Source of the DNA: Ensifer sp. WSM1721
GTDB lineage: Bacteria; Pseudomonadota; Alphaproteobacteria; Rhizobiales; Rhizobiaceae
Reading direction: 5' to 3'
DNA: 64,000 bases
NCBI RefSeq assembly: GCF_000513895.2
Contig: NZ_CP165782.1
Coordinates: 1,736,001-1,800,000 of the forward strand
The translations under genes and the position numbers were made by a program. This document shows, one piece after another, positions 1 through 11,649 of the stretch; the stretch's first letter is position 1, and every line of letters begins with the position of its first letter. A model generated the notes under the pieces. That model made no database searches. It saw only the letters and a program-made list of their open reading frames with translations, and was not told the origin of the DNA.

Positions 1-974
1 CCGAAATCAATCTTCTTGCGCTCGCAGCTACGACAGAGCTCTGGCATCCAGTCCTCGCCGCGATAGGCGTTGAATGCGTCGCTTTCGTACCAGATCTTTG
101 AGAGTGAGCCGTCGCGAATACTCTCGAAGGACAGACCCGGAATGGTCTCCGCCGCATGGCATGGAAGCACACGGCCGGACGGCGTGACGTTCAAGCCCAC
201 CCTTCCCCAGCCGCCCATGCAGGCCTTCGGGTATTTCGAATAATAGTCGGCCGGCACATAGTCGATCACCAGTATGCCCTCATATTTTTTCCGTGCCTCG
301 GCGACCGTCAGCGTCGCGCGCTCGACCTGCTCGCGTGTCGGCATGAGAGCCCCTTTGTTGCGCTCCGCCCAGCCGTGAAACTGCACCGTTGCGACTTCTA
401 TGCGGCGCGCCTTCAGCCGGATCGCCAGTTCGATCATGGCATCGATCTCGCCCATGTTCTGCCTGTGGCAGACGGCATTGAGCGTCAGGGGAATCCTGGC
501 ATCTGCCACCCAGCCCGCGACGGCCATCTTTCGCTCATAACCGCCTCTGTATCCACCGATCCGGTCGGCGCTTTCGGGAGAAACGCCTTGGATCGATAGC
601 TGAACATGGTCGAGCCCAGCATCGGCCAGGCTGTTGATTCTGTCTTCTGTCAGCCCCACACCCGAGGTGATCAGGTTGGTGTAAAGTCCGAAGGAAACGG
701 CTGCCCTCGTCAGCTCGACAAGGTCCCGTCGTGCCGCCGGCTCTCCTCCGGACAAGTGCAGATGCAAGACGCCGAGATCGGCGGCTTGCCTGAAGACGCC
801 TATCCATTCCTCGGTGGAAAGCTCCTCGTTTGCCCGCGTCAACTCGATGGGGTTGGAGCAATAGGGGCAAGCGAGCGGACAGCGATGCGTCAGTTCGGCC
901 AGCATCGCCATCGGCGGCGGAGCGCGCGGAACGTCGCGTATGGCATGGTCTGCAAGGGTGGCTGCGGTGCTCAT
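1..974 (-). CDS. pqqE: PqqE, PQQ precursor peptide cyclase (radical SAM), 3' end outside window
   Basis: PqqE links the Glu and Tyr side chains of PqqA in the first step of PQQ synthesis. I translated about 324 residues; the C-terminus lies beyond base 1. The radical-SAM cluster motif CPLACPYC is about 31 residues from the start, followed by LHLSGGEP. SPASM cysteines appear late (CMGGWG, CHAAE, LCRSCERK). The ATG overlaps the pqqD stop as ATGA, so translation is coupled. It is the last visible gene of the pqqABCDE order. Family identity is certain; only the end is missing. Confidence 0.95.
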   Translation of the reverse strand, partial: MSTAATLADHAIRDVPRAPPPMAMLAELTHRCPLACPYCSNPIELTRANEELSTEEWIGVFRQAADLGVLHLHLSGGEPAARRDLVELTRAAVSFGLYTNLITSGVGLTEDRINSLADAGLDHVQLSIQGVSPESADRIGGYRGGYERKMAVAGWVADARIPLTLNAVCHRQNMGEIDAMIELAIRLKARRIEVATVQFHGWAERNKGALMPTREQVERATLTVAEARKKYEGILVIDYVPADYYSKYPKACMGGWGRVGLNVTPSGRVLPCHAAETIPGLSFESIRDGSLSKIWYESDAFNAYRGEDWMPELCRSCERKKIDF

Positions 975-1267
975 TCGATGAACTCCAGCATGCGACGATT
1001 GGCAAGCTCGTGGACGAACGCCTTGACGTCCTCCGCGATCTGGGCAACCGGAGCCTCGAACTTCTGGGCGAAGTCGTCTGCGATCTGATCAAGGCTCCGC
1101 TCGCCATCGAGGGCTTCGACGATTGCGACGGCGATATCGTCCAGGGCCATGGCGCGTTCCGGCGCCAGCAGGACCGTCTGGCCACGAACCGGATCCTCGC
1201 GCAGCCGCACGCCCTGTGCCAGCTTGACGACGCTAGATCCTGAAATCACGGGTGCATCGGCATTCAT
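971..1267 (-). CDS. pqqD: PqqD, PqqA peptide chaperone
   Basis: This 98-residue protein binds the PqqA peptide and presents it to PqqE. I chose the ATG at 1267 (MNADAPVISG) because it overlaps the pqqC stop by 4 bases and gives the usual PqqD length of about 90-100; an upstream in-frame ATG would add 39 non-homologous residues. The segment VRLREDPVRGQTVLLAPE followed by a helical C-terminus is typical of the family. It overlaps pqqE by 4 bases and is a separate protein here, not a PqqC-PqqD fusion as in some methylotrophs. Confidence 0.95.
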   Translation of the reverse strand: MNADAPVISGSSVVKLAQGVRLREDPVRGQTVLLAPERAMALDDIAVAIVEALDGERSLDQIADDFAQKFEAPVAQIAEDVKAFVHELANRRMLEFIE

Positions 1268-2034
1268 TCCGCGGCCTCCGTCGCTGTCGGCTCGCGAACC
1301 ACTCCTTCGCGGCCGTCCCAGCCGCCCGGCGGAATGCGTCCCGGCGTCACATAGGCCGAATATAGCGCATCGAGCTGGGACCACAGGACATCCGTCTTGA
1401 ACGTGAGCGCGGCGGCGGCTGCGTCCTGTTTCTCCCTCGTGTCGGCGTGATCGAGGACATAGGCGAGACCGAATTCGACATCGCGAGGCGCCTCGTTCAG
1501 TCGCTGACGGAAATAGGCGAGTGCCGCCTCGTCGGCGAACGCGTAGTGTTCCAGCAGTCCGGCGATGCGTTCGGAATGGATCTTCGGCGCGAAAAGCTCG
1601 GTCAGCGAGGATGCCACCGCCTCGACAAGCGGCTTCTCACGCACGAACGCCACATAGGCGTCGACGGCAAACCGGGTCGCAGGCAGGACGCCCCTTGTCG
1701 AGGAAACATAGGCAGGATCGAGCCCGACGGCCTCGGCGAGACGCAGCCAGCGCCGGATGCCGCCGCCCTCGTCCATGCCGCCGTCATGGTCTTCGATTCG
1801 GGAGCGCCAGACCCTACGCAGTTGAGGGTCGTCGCAACGGGACAGGAAGGCCGCATCCTTCATGGGAATCCGGCTCTGGTAATAATACCGGTTGATCACC
1901 CAGGCCCGAACTTGCGTCATCGTGCAACCACCGCCGTGGAGCATCGCGTGAAAGGGGTGCTTGTCGTGATAACGCTGCTTCCCGATCTCCAGGAGGCGGG
2001 CGTGAAATGCTTGCCTGTCGGTCGCCGTCGTCAA
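1264..2034 (-). CDS. pqqC: PqqC, pyrroloquinoline-quinone synthase
   Basis: PqqC carries out the final ring closure and eight-electron oxidation of AHQQ to PQQ without a metal or bound cofactor. The protein is 256 residues, the normal length. The HPFH motif is at residues 26-29 and the conserved helix VINRYYYQSRIPMKDAAF is near residues 47-64. It overlaps pqqB and pqqD by 4 bases each, so it is translationally coupled in the pqq operon. Supply of PQQ to the XoxF dehydrogenase encoded 20 kb away is the likely purpose. Confidence 0.95.
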   Translation of the reverse strand: MTTATDRQAFHARLLEIGKQRYHDKHPFHAMLHGGGCTMTQVRAWVINRYYYQSRIPMKDAAFLSRCDDPQLRRVWRSRIEDHDGGMDEGGGIRRWLRLAEAVGLDPAYVSSTRGVLPATRFAVDAYVAFVREKPLVEAVASSLTELFAPKIHSERIAGLLEHYAFADEAALAYFRQRLNEAPRDVEFGLAYVLDHADTREKQDAAAAALTFKTDVLWSQLDALYSAYVTPGRIPPGGWDGREGVVREPTATEAAE

Positions 2035-2942
2035 AGCTGGATCTCCATGCCGTCGAACCCGACTTCAAAGCCGCGGCTTTCGACGAAGGCGCGCTCGGCG
2101 CCAGCCCGCCAGATCGGGTTCGTGTTGTTGATGTGGACATAGACCTTTCTGTAAATGTTCAAGTGAGCGAGTGCATCGAGGCTGCCGCCCTCGCCGGCAA
2201 TCGGCATATGGCCCATGCGCCGGCCGGTCTTGTGGCCCGTACCAGTGGCGATCATCTCGTCGTCAGAGAAGAGTGTGCCGTCGAAGAACACCGCATCGGC
2301 ACCGCGCAGGCGCTGAGCCAAGGCGTCGGTCATCATGGCGCAGCCCGGAACATAGTAGACGCGCTTGGAGCCGGCCCGCAGCTCTATTCCGACCGTGTTT
2401 TCGCCCTCGACATTGAGATCCGGCTCGCCCTCCTCGAGAAAGAGCGGCACCTTGCCGGGAACGGAGAAGAGCCGCGCCTCGAGACCGGGTAGCGGAAAGA
2501 AACGTTCCTCGATCGCGACGCTTTTCCTTGAAACCAGCTCCGGATCGAGAACGCCGAAGATCGAATTCTCGGCAATGATTTGATTGACCGCGCCGGTTGC
2601 GAAAAGGGTAAACCCCTGCTTTTCCCGCAAAACCAGCAGTCCCGCCAGATGATCGATGTCGCCATTGGTCAGCACCATGCTCTTGATGGGGCTGTGACGC
2701 AGGCGGCGTGGCTGCAACGGACGATTATCCTGAATCTGCTGTCGGATGTCCGGAGAAGCGTTGAGGACGGCCCAAGCCTCTCCGTCGAGACTCACCGCAA
2801 GCGAGGACTGGCTTTGCGGTTTGAGGCCGGAAGCTGGATCGCGCGCCATCGAACAGTTCGGGCAACCGCAATTCCATTGCGGGAGACCGCCGCCTGCGGC
2901 GGCCCCCAAAATGATGACACGAAGATCGGACGTTTTCTTCAC
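2031..2942 (-). CDS. pqqB: PqqB, metallo-beta-lactamase-fold PQQ biosynthesis protein
   Basis: PqqB is thought to hydroxylate the tyrosine-derived ring of the PqqE/PqqF product before PqqC acts. It has 303 residues. Near the N-terminus the zinc-site cysteines CGCPNC (C25, C27, C30) follow the family motif GAAAGGGLPQWN. The degenerate metallo-beta-lactamase motif TNGDIDHLAGL lies at about residues 92-102. It follows pqqA by 45 bases and overlaps pqqC by 4. Confidence 0.95.
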   Translation of the reverse strand: MKKTSDLRVIILGAAAGGGLPQWNCGCPNCSMARDPASGLKPQSQSSLAVSLDGEAWAVLNASPDIRQQIQDNRPLQPRRLRHSPIKSMVLTNGDIDHLAGLLVLREKQGFTLFATGAVNQIIAENSIFGVLDPELVSRKSVAIEERFFPLPGLEARLFSVPGKVPLFLEEGEPDLNVEGENTVGIELRAGSKRVYYVPGCAMMTDALAQRLRGADAVFFDGTLFSDDEMIATGTGHKTGRRMGHMPIAGEGGSLDALAHLNIYRKVYVHINNTNPIWRAGAERAFVESRGFEVGFDGMEIQL

Positions 2943-2987
2943 CGGGATACCTGATGCTTTGCGAACCGATCCTCGTTGGGCTGGCCG

Positions 2988-3083
2988 TTAGAAAAGGATC
3001 GGTTCATCCCCATCCGCAGGAGCGTAGCGGGTAATTTCCATAGCGCAGCTGACTTCGATGAATTTCGGTTTATGCCAGGCCAT
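2988..3083 (-). CDS. pqqA: PqqA, PQQ precursor peptide (31 aa)
   Basis: This 31-residue ribosomal peptide is the substrate from which PQQ is cut. It begins MAWHKPKFIEVSCAMEITRY; the Glu and Tyr that become PQQ are at positions 16 and 20, exactly as in the family. The ATG is preceded by the ribosome site GGAGGAAAT. It lies first in the pqq operon. Longer frames reading into it from upstream are open by chance because of the GC content. Confidence 0.96.
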   Translation of the reverse strand: MAWHKPKFIEVSCAMEITRYAPADGDEPILF

Positions 3084-3580
3084 ATTTCCTCCATTCGCCC
3101 ATCGGGTTGTTGTGCTCGCTCCCGTTCCAGCTGGCGCCTTTGCAGTGGGGGCGAGCAGGAAACCAAGCAGGGCCCATAACGACCGCTGCTTGGTTGAAGG
3201 GCCGGAACGGTATTCCGCCGCTCCGGCGGGGCCCGGCGGCGCCGTGGCCGGGCTTTTTCGCGGATCGATGTCGCGCGGCAGGCACGTTCGCCTGACGGTA
3301 TGCTCAAGGGCACCGATGAGCCATCGGCTGACAAGCATCGCGCAATCTCCTCTTCCGGCTGAATGGTAGCAAGCCGTATGAGGCCTCACAATTACGACCT
3401 AGGTGGCGGTCGACGTTGCGTTTTCCGCTCGTAGGAAAGCCAATACTCCGATGCAGACCGACGCGACCTAAATCAGGATGATTTTAAGTCGGATCGACCT
3501 AAAATCATGAACGTGATCGATTCTAACAGATTGGCGCGGGATGCGGGCGGAAAACCGCTTCACACTTTTCTTCATCCGCG
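3084..3580. promoter_or_regulatory. Intergenic region upstream of pqqA / downstream of cbbR
   Basis: This gap of about 500 bases holds no gene I can support. It must contain the promoter of the pqq operon, read leftward, because cbbR ends at its right edge. I see no clear -35/-10 pair. A GC-rich stretch at about 3205-3255 could fold. The one clear structure is the palindrome listed at 3478-3508. Confidence 0.5.
3478..3508. repeat. Intergenic palindrome, rhizobial repeat type
   Basis: Arms ATGATTTTAAGTCG and CGACCTAAAATCAT pair over 14 bases with one mismatch around a 3-base loop. It lies just downstream of cbbR. The sequence resembles short palindromic elements common between genes in Rhizobiaceae; this assignment is from memory. 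It may also end cbbR transcription, although there is no long T-run. Confidence 0.55.
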
Positions 3581-4522
3581 CTAGCCGAACGCGTTGGCCG
3601 GATAGGGCTTACTGACCACCGGCAGATATCGCGCGCCGGACGCAAGCAGGAACCGCTCGAAAGCCTGCATCGCCGGGCTTGCGGCACGGTCCAAGCGCGA
3701 TACGGTGAACCATTGCCGGCGGATCGGTGTGTCGACAACGTCGAGTATGACCAGTCGGCCAAGCCTCACGTCCTGCTCGATTGTATGGGCCGAGATGAAG
3801 GCGATTCCGAGACCGGCGATCACGGCCTGCTTGATCGTCTCGTTCGAAGCGATCTCCGTTCCGAGTTCTTCCAGCTTGTGCGGCGTGTCGCTCAGAAAGA
3901 TATCGAGCGAGATACGCGTTCCCGAACCTCTTTCACGCACCAGGAACTTCTCCTGTGCAATCCGCTCCCGTGAAATTTCCAGCACGCCCGCAAGCGGGTG
4001 GCCGGCGGGGGCGATGAAGACCAGCGGATGATCGCCGAACACCTGAGCGCGCACCTCGAAGTCACGCGGCGGACGCCCCATAAGCGCGATATCGATGTCG
4101 TGATCCCTGAGCTTGGCGATGATCTCGGCGCGGTTGCCGATGAAGAGGTTGATCTCGATGTCCGGGACCTGATCGCGGAAGGCGGCAATCAGTTGCGGCG
4201 CGAAATATTTCCCGGTGGAGACCACGCCGAGCCGCAATCGTCCGGTTCTGAGCCCCTTGATGGCACTGACCGCGTCCTCAAGGGCGGCCAAGCTGTCCTC
4301 GACCGCCCGCGCCGCTTCGAGAAAAGCAAGACCGTAAGCGGTCGGAACCATGCCGCCGCGCGTCCTATCAAACAGCGGCACATCGGCGTCCCGTTCCAAT
4401 TGCTGGATTTGCAGGGTGAGTGCCGGACCGGTCAGGCCCAAAGCTTCGGCGGCAAGATTGATCTTTCCCAGCCGGCAAACGGCTTCGACGGTGCGAAGTT
4501 GGCGAATGGTCAAATTGCGCAT
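3581..4522 (-). CDS. cbbR: CbbR, LysR-type activator of the Calvin-cycle operon
   Basis: This 313-residue LysR-type regulator has an N-terminal winged HTH (residues about 1-60; INLAAEALGLTGPALTLQIQQLE) and a C-terminal effector domain. It is divergent from cbbF across about 100 bases, the classic position of CbbR, which activates cbb genes in response to metabolites such as PEP, NADPH or RuBP. Specificity is inferred from location and family. Confidence 0.92.
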   Translation of the reverse strand: MRNLTIRQLRTVEAVCRLGKINLAAEALGLTGPALTLQIQQLERDADVPLFDRTRGGMVPTAYGLAFLEAARAVEDSLAALEDAVSAIKGLRTGRLRLGVVSTGKYFAPQLIAAFRDQVPDIEINLFIGNRAEIIAKLRDHDIDIALMGRPPRDFEVRAQVFGDHPLVFIAPAGHPLAGVLEISRERIAQEKFLVRERGSGTRISLDIFLSDTPHKLEELGTEIASNETIKQAVIAGLGIAFISAHTIEQDVRLGRLVILDVVDTPIRRQWFTVSRLDRAASPAMQAFERFLLASGARYLPVVSKPYPANAFG

Positions 4523-4623
4523 GAGAGGGAAAGTAAGAAAAACTAATTTCGAAAGTCAAATGAATAAATTTTACAAACTATCCGTTTGCGCCATCCTTGC
4601 CCGGACATCTGGGAGGAGACATC
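4523..4623. promoter_or_regulatory. cbbR-cbbF divergent promoter/operator region
   Basis: This 101-base region separates cbbR from cbbF and is clearly more AT-rich than its surroundings. It contains several partly symmetric T-N11-A stretches, including one around TTTCGAAAG, that could be LysR-type sites. I cannot fix the exact CbbR operator. The cbbF ribosome site GGGAGGAG is at its right end. Confidence 0.6.
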
Positions 4624-5673
4624 ATGTCAGGCGCAACTCTCGAGGCTTATCTCGCTTCATTCACCGCTCGTGGTGAAGATATCGCACGGGACGTGGCTGT
4701 GGTGGTCCAAAGGTTGGTAATGGCGGCGCTCGAGGTCCGCAAGCTCGTCAACCAGGGAGCGCTCGGCCCGGCCTTCAACGCCGCCCGCGGCAGCAGCAAT
4801 ACAGACGGTGATCTTCAGAAGGAAATGGACGTCCTGTGCGACGACCTGTTCCTGTCGTGCCTGCAGGGCGCACCGGTCGCGTGCTACGCCTCGGAAGAAC
4901 TGGAAAATCCCGTCCTGCTCGATCCGAACGCGCGCCTTGCCGTTGCCACCGATCCGCTCGACGGTTCGTCGAACATCGACAACAACGTCTCTATCGGCAC
5001 GATCTTCTCCGTGCTTCCCGCCGCCAAGGGACCGGACGTGGACCCCTCCCAGTCCTTTCTGCAACCCGGAAACCGGCAATTGGCGGCGGGCTTTTTCCTC
5101 TATGGTCCGCAAACCGCGCTCGTGCTGTCGATCGGCAAGGGCACGGAGATCTTCATCTTCTCGAGCCGGCTCGGCTGCTTCGTCGAGGCGTACAAGTCGA
5201 TCAGCATCCCGGAGCGCACCAGCGAATTTGCCATCAACATGGCGAACTATCGGCATTGGGAGGAAGCGATCCGGCTCTATGTCGACGACTGCCTGGCGGG
5301 CTCGGAGGGTCCGCGAGAGCGGGAGTTCAACATGCGGTGGATCGCATCGCTCGTCGCCGAGACTTATCGGATACTCACGCGCGGCGGAATTTTCCTGTAC
5401 CCCGCCGACAGCCGGAAAGGCTACAGCCAGGGCCGGCTGCGGCTGGTCTACGAGGCCAACCCCATCGCCTTCCTCATCGAGAACGCCGGCGGCTCGGCCA
5501 CGACTTGCGTCACGCGCATTCTCGATCTCGTCCCGGAAAATCTGCACCAGCGCGTGCCGCTGGCCTTCGGCTCGCGCCGCGAGGTGGCGCGCGTCGCTCG
5601 CTATCACGTCGACCCTAACATGATCGGCGAACGCGCGCCGCTTTTCGGCAAGCGCGGCCTGTTCCGGGCGTGA
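4624..5673 (+). CDS. cbbF: Class I fructose-1,6-bisphosphatase (sedoheptulose-1,7-bisphosphatase)
   Basis: CbbF removes the C1 phosphate of FBP, and probably SBP, in regeneration of ribulose bisphosphate. The product has 349 residues. The metal site is visible as SEELENP at about residues 90-96 and DPLDGSSNIDNN starting at D110. I chose the ATG at 4624, behind GGGAGGAG, over an in-frame ATG nine codons earlier that has no such site. It is first in the cbb operon and ends 10 bases before cbbP. Confidence 0.95.
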   Translation: MSGATLEAYLASFTARGEDIARDVAVVVQRLVMAALEVRKLVNQGALGPAFNAARGSSNTDGDLQKEMDVLCDDLFLSCLQGAPVACYASEELENPVLLDPNARLAVATDPLDGSSNIDNNVSIGTIFSVLPAAKGPDVDPSQSFLQPGNRQLAAGFFLYGPQTALVLSIGKGTEIFIFSSRLGCFVEAYKSISIPERTSEFAINMANYRHWEEAIRLYVDDCLAGSEGPREREFNMRWIASLVAETYRILTRGGIFLYPADSRKGYSQGRLRLVYEANPIAFLIENAGGSATTCVTRILDLVPENLHQRVPLAFGSRREVARVARYHVDPNMIGERAPLFGKRGLFRA

Positions 5674-5683
5674 GGAGACCAGC

Positions 5684-6553
5684 ATGTCAGCCAAATATCC
5701 GATTATCTCCATCACCGGCTCGTCCGGCGCCGGCACCACGACGGTCAAGGACACGTTCGAGAAGATCTTCAAGCGCGAGAACATCTCGGCGTCTTTCATT
5801 GAAGGCGATGCCTTCCATCGCTACGACCGGGAAACCATGCGCCGCAAGATCGCCGAGGAGAAAGCCAGGGGCGTCGACTTCACCCATTTCTCCGCCGAGG
5901 CGAACGAACTGGAAATCCTCGAAAGCGTCTTTGCCGAATATGGCAGGCGCGGCGTCGGGCGCACCCGTCACTACGTGCACGACGAGGCCGAGGCCGCGAA
6001 ATACCGTGCGGAACCCGGCACGTTCACGGACTGGGAGGAATTCAGCGGCAGCGATCTCCTGTTCTACGAAGGCTTGCATGGCTGCGCCGTCACCGACACG
6101 GTCAATCTGGCCCAGCACTGCGATCTGAAGATCGGCGTGGTTCCGGTGATCAATCTCGAATGGATACAGAAGATCCATCGTGACAAGGCGACGCGCGGCT
6201 ACTCCACCGAGGCGGTGACGGACACGATCCTGCGGCGCATGCCGGATTACGTCCACTACATCTGTCCGCAGTTTTCGCTGACCGACATCAATTTCCAGCG
6301 CGTGCCGATCGTCGATACGTCCAATCCCTTCATCGCCCGCTGGATACCGACGCACGCCGAATCCATCCTGGTCATCCGCTTCGCCAAACCGCAAAGCATC
6401 GATTTTCCCTACCTGCTGTCGATGCTGCACAACAGCTTCATGTCGCGCGCCAATTCCATCGTGGTGCCGGGCGACAAGCTCGATCTCGCCATGCAGCTCA
6501 TTTTCACCCCGCTCATCCACAAACTGCTCGAGCGCAAACACCGCATGTCGTGA
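5684..6553 (+). CDS. cbbP: Phosphoribulokinase
   Basis: CbbP phosphorylates ribulose 5-phosphate to ribulose 1,5-bisphosphate, the RuBisCO substrate. The 289-residue length fits the bacterial octameric class. The P-loop [11 protein letters not shown] is at residues 12-22, and [10 protein letters not shown], the substrate/catalytic loop, follows at about residues 40-49. It sits between cbbF and cbbT with 10-base gaps and its own AGGAG site. Confidence 0.96.
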   Translation: MSAKYPIISITGSSGAGTTTVKDTFEKIFKRENISASFIEGDAFHRYDRETMRRKIAEEKARGVDFTHFSAEANELEILESVFAEYGRRGVGRTRHYVHDEAEAAKYRAEPGTFTDWEEFSGSDLLFYEGLHGCAVTDTVNLAQHCDLKIGVVPVINLEWIQKIHRDKATRGYSTEAVTDTILRRMPDYVHYICPQFSLTDINFQRVPIVDTSNPFIARWIPTHAESILVIRFAKPQSIDFPYLLSMLHNSFMSRANSIVVPGDKLDLAMQLIFTPLIHKLLERKHRMS

Positions 6554-6563
6554 GGAGGACATC

Positions 6564-8651
6564 ATGAATGTTTCGCAGCAGATCGAAACCCGTGCCGCCG
6601 CATCGGAACGCAACATGGCCGATGCCATCCGCTTTCTCGCCATGGATGCCGTTGAAAAGGCCAATTCCGGCCACCCCGGCATGCCGATGGGCATGGCCGA
6701 CGCGGTGACCGTCCTCTTCAACCGCTTCATCAGGATCGACCCTTCGCTACCCGACTGGCCGGATCGCGATCGTTTCGTGCTCTCGGCCGGCCATGGCTCG
6801 ATGATGCTCTATTCCATCCATCACCTGATCGGCTTTGCCGATATGCCGATGGTCGAGCTCTCGGCCTTCCGCCAACTCGGCTCGAAGACTGCCGGCCACC
6901 CGGAATACGGCCATGCCCTCGGTATCGAGACGACTACCGGCCCGCTCGGCCAGGGCATCGCCACCGCCGTCGGCATGGCGATTGCCGAGCAGATGATGGC
7001 CGCCCGCTTTGGCAGTTCGCTCTGCAATCATTTCACCTATGTGGTGGCCGGCGATGGCTGCCTGCAGGAGGGGATCAGCCAAGAGGCGATCGATCTCGCC
7101 GGACATCTGAAGCTGCGCAAGCTCATCGTGCTCTGGGACGACAACCGCATATCGATCGACGGCTCGACCGAGCTCTCTACTTCCATGGATCAGCTTGCAC
7201 GTTTCCGCGCAGCCGGCTGGGATGCACAACGCGTCGATGGCCACGACCCTGAGGCCGTTGCGAAGGCGATCGAGCGGGCGCGCCGCACCCGCAAGCCATC
7301 GCTGATTGCCTGCCGCACCCGCATCGGCAAGGGCGCGGCCAGCATGGAAGGCTCGCACAAGACCCATGGGGCGGCGCTCGGCGACAAGGAAATCACCGCG
7401 ACGCGCGAAAAACTCGGCTGGCCTCATCCGCCCTTCTTCGTGCCGAGCGAGATCAAGTCCGCCTGGGAACGCGTGGCGGTTCGGGGCCGGATGGCGCGAG
7501 AGGCATGGGAAATCCGACTCGACGCGTCGCGCTCGAAAAAACGCTACGAGCAGACCGTCGGTCGGCAGCTCGACGGAGAATTCACTGAGTTGCTGGCAAG
7601 ATTCCGCGCGGCGCATCGCAAGAGAGCCTCCAAGGTCGCGACACGCCAAGCCTCGCAGATGGCGTTGGAAGTCATCAATGGAGCGACGGCCTTGACGGTC
7701 GGTGGCTCCGCCGATCTGACCGGCTCGAATCTGACAATGACGTCGCAGACGCAGCCCATTTCGCCGGGCAATTTCAAAGGCCGCTACCTGCATTACGGCA
7801 TCCGCGAGCATGCCATGGCGGCCGCCATGAACGGCATCGCCTTGCACGGTGGCTTCATCCCCTATGGCGGCACGTTTCTGGCTTTTTCCGATTATGCTCG
7901 CGGCGCGATGCGCCTCTCGGCACTGATGGGCCTGCCCGTCATCTATGTGCTGACCCATGATTCGATCGGCCTCGGCGAAGACGGACCGACCCACCAGCCG
8001 GTCGAGCATCTGGCCATGCTGCGCGCCACGCCCAACCTCAATGTCTTCCGGCCCGCCGACATCATCGAGACGGCAGAATGCTGGGAAATCGCGCTTGGTG
8101 AGAAGAATACGCCGAGCGTCCTTGCCCTCTCGCGGCAGGCCTTGCCGATGCTGCGCCAGACCGGTGGAGACGAGAATTTGTCAGTGCTCGGAGCCTATGT
8201 CCTGAAGGAAGCGCGCGGGGCTCGCGACCTCACGCTCCTTGCCACCGGATCCGAAGTCGAGATCGCCGTCGCCGCCGCCGAACGTCTCCACGCCGAGGAA
8301 GACATACAAGCGGCGGTGGTCTCGATGCCCTGCTGGGAGAAATTCGAGGCCCAGGATGAATTCTATCAGAGGCAGGTCCTCGGAGATGCCCCGCGCATTG
8401 CCGTGGAAGCTGCCGGCCGCCTCGGCTGGGACCGCTGGATGGGGCCCGATGGCGCCTTTGTCGGCATGACAGGCTTCGGTGCCTCGGCACCGGCCGGAGA
8501 CCTCTACCGCCATTTCGGCATCACCGCCGACCATGTCGTCGCCGAAGCTTTGAAACTTGTCCGCCGGGCTCCCGAGGCGAAGCCGCCCATCAGCAACCGG
8601 ATCGGCCCGCAGGCGGGCAATGACGTTGTCAGAACATCGGAGGAGGCTTGA
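6564..8651 (+). CDS. cbbT: Transketolase
   Basis: CbbT is a thiamine-diphosphate transketolase moving two-carbon units in the regenerative phase of the Calvin cycle. The 695-residue protein shows GHPGMPMG near residue 37, the ThDP motif GDGCLQEG, and the pyrimidine-domain segment [19 protein letters not shown]. It is a full-length single-chain enzyme. Three bases separate its stop from the cbbA ATG. Confidence 0.95.
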   Translation: MNVSQQIETRAAASERNMADAIRFLAMDAVEKANSGHPGMPMGMADAVTVLFNRFIRIDPSLPDWPDRDRFVLSAGHGSMMLYSIHHLIGFADMPMVELSAFRQLGSKTAGHPEYGHALGIETTTGPLGQGIATAVGMAIAEQMMAARFGSSLCNHFTYVVAGDGCLQEGISQEAIDLAGHLKLRKLIVLWDDNRISIDGSTELSTSMDQLARFRAAGWDAQRVDGHDPEAVAKAIERARRTRKPSLIACRTRIGKGAASMEGSHKTHGAALGDKEITATREKLGWPHPPFFVPSEIKSAWERVAVRGRMAREAWEIRLDASRSKKRYEQTVGRQLDGEFTELLARFRAAHRKRASKVATRQASQMALEVINGATALTVGGSADLTGSNLTMTSQTQPISPGNFKGRYLHYGIREHAMAAAMNGIALHGGFIPYGGTFLAFSDYARGAMRLSALMGLPVIYVLTHDSIGLGEDGPTHQPVEHLAMLRATPNLNVFRPADIIETAECWEIALGEKNTPSVLALSRQALPMLRQTGGDENLSVLGAYVLKEARGARDLTLLATGSEVEIAVAAAERLHAEEDIQAAVVSMPCWEKFEAQDEFYQRQVLGDAPRIAVEAAGRLGWDRWMGPDGAFVGMTGFGASAPAGDLYRHFGITADHVVAEALKLVRRAPEAKPPISNRIGPQAGNDVVRTSEEA

Positions 8652-8653
8652 CC

Positions 8654-9733
8654 ATGGCCCGCATCACGCTTCGCCAATTGCTCGATCACGCCGCCGAACG
8701 CGCCTATGGCGTGCCGGCATTCAACATCAACAACATGGAACAAGGGCTAGCGATCATGGAAGCGGCGCGCGCCTGCGACGCTCCCGTGATCCTGCAGGTC
8801 TCGCGCGGCGCTCGCTCCTACGCCAACGACATCATGCTCGCCAAGATGATGGAAGCGCTTGAGGAGATGTATCCCGACATCCCGCTCTGCATCCACCAGG
8901 ATCATGGCAACAATGTCGCGACCTGTCTCACGGCGATCCGGCACGGCTTCACCTCGGTCATGATGGACGGCTCGTTGAAGGAAGATGCGAAAACCCCTTC
9001 CGACTACACCTATAACATAGCGATCACTGCCGAAGTAAGCCGCCTCGCCCATATGGTCGGCGCTTCCGTCGAGGGTGAGCTCGGCTGCCTCGGATCGCTC
9101 GAGACCGGCCATGGCGAACCCGAGGATGGCCACGGCTTTGAAGGCGCGCTCGATCGTTCCCAGCTCCTGACCGATCCGGATGAGGCCGCCCGCTTCGTCG
9201 CCGAGACCGAGGTCGATGCGCTGGCTGTCGCCATCGGCACCTCGCACGGCGCCTACAAATTCACCCGCAAGCCGACCGGCGAGGTGCTCGCCATGGACGT
9301 CATCGAGAAGATCCATGAGCGGCTGCCGGATACTCATATCGTCATGCACGGCTCCTCCTCGGTGCCGCAGGAATGGCAGGACGTGTTCAAAGCCCATGGC
9401 GGCGAAATGCGGGAGACCTACGGCGTGCCGGTCGAGGAGATCGTGCGGGGAATCCGTTTCGGCGTGCGCAAGGTCAACATCGACACGGACCTGCGCCTTG
9501 CGGCAGCCGCTGCCTTCCGCCGCGTGGCCGATACGAACCGGGCCGAATTCGATCCGCGGAAGTTCCTGAAACCTGCCATGGAGGCCATGTCGGCGGTCTG
9601 CAAGGCCCGCTTCGAGGCCTTCGGCACCGCCGGCAACGCCTCGCGTATCAAGGTCGTGCCGATGGCCGAGATGGCCCGCCGCTATGCGAGCGGCTCCCTG
9701 AAACCCCAAGCGGCGCAGTCGCGAGCCGCCTGA
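8654..9733 (+). CDS. cbbA: Class II fructose-bisphosphate aldolase
   Basis: CbbA condenses triose phosphates to FBP (and DHAP plus erythrose 4-phosphate to SBP) using a divalent metal. The product is 359 residues. Family motifs are HQDHGNN (zinc and catalytic region), [10 protein letters not shown] and VNIDTDLR. I start at ATG 8654 directly behind GGAGG; a TTG two codons earlier is less likely. This is the Calvin-type CbbA subfamily. Confidence 0.94.
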   Translation: MARITLRQLLDHAAERAYGVPAFNINNMEQGLAIMEAARACDAPVILQVSRGARSYANDIMLAKMMEALEEMYPDIPLCIHQDHGNNVATCLTAIRHGFTSVMMDGSLKEDAKTPSDYTYNIAITAEVSRLAHMVGASVEGELGCLGSLETGHGEPEDGHGFEGALDRSQLLTDPDEAARFVAETEVDALAVAIGTSHGAYKFTRKPTGEVLAMDVIEKIHERLPDTHIVMHGSSSVPQEWQDVFKAHGGEMRETYGVPVEEIVRGIRFGVRKVNIDTDLRLAAAAAFRRVADTNRAEFDPRKFLKPAMEAMSAVCKARFEAFGTAGNASRIKVVPMAEMARRYASGSLKPQAAQSRAA

Positions 9734-11224
<1,491 letters not shown>

Positions 11225-11246
11225 CGGCACAAGAAGGAGAGACGAC

Positions 11247-11636
11247 ATGCGTATCACTCAAGGATGCTTCTCGTTCCTGCCGGACCTGACGGATGAACAG
11301 ATAACGGCACAAGTGGAGTATTGCCTCGGCAAGGGCTGGGCGATCGGCGTCGAACACACCGACGACCCACATCCCCGCAATACCTATTGGGAGATGTGGG
11401 GCAATCCGATGTTCGACCTGAAAGACGCCAAGGGCGTCATGATGGAGCTGGAGGATTGCCGCAAAGCCCATCCGCAGGGCTACATCCGCCTCAACGCCTT
11501 CGATTCCAGCCGCGGCCTCGAGACCGTGACGATGTCCTTCATCGTCAACCGTCCCGAAAATGAACCGAAACTGCGGATGACCCGGACGGAAAGCGAGGGC
11601 CGCAGCCAGCGCTATGCCTGGGAAACCCAGCGATAG
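11247..11636 (+). CDS. cbbS: RuBisCO small subunit, red type
   Basis: CbbS completes the L8S8 holoenzyme. It has 129 residues and starts [19 protein letters not shown], with the family segment [14 protein letters not shown]. The C-terminal extension (about residues 95-129) is the red-type feature that lines the solvent channel. A ribosome site AAGGAGAG precedes the ATG. It lies 22 bases after cbbL and 13 bases before cbbX. Confidence 0.96.
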   Translation: MRITQGCFSFLPDLTDEQITAQVEYCLGKGWAIGVEHTDDPHPRNTYWEMWGNPMFDLKDAKGVMMELEDCRKAHPQGYIRLNAFDSSRGLETVTMSFIVNRPENEPKLRMTRTESEGRSQRYAWETQR

Positions 11637-11649
11637 AGGAGCGGGCAAT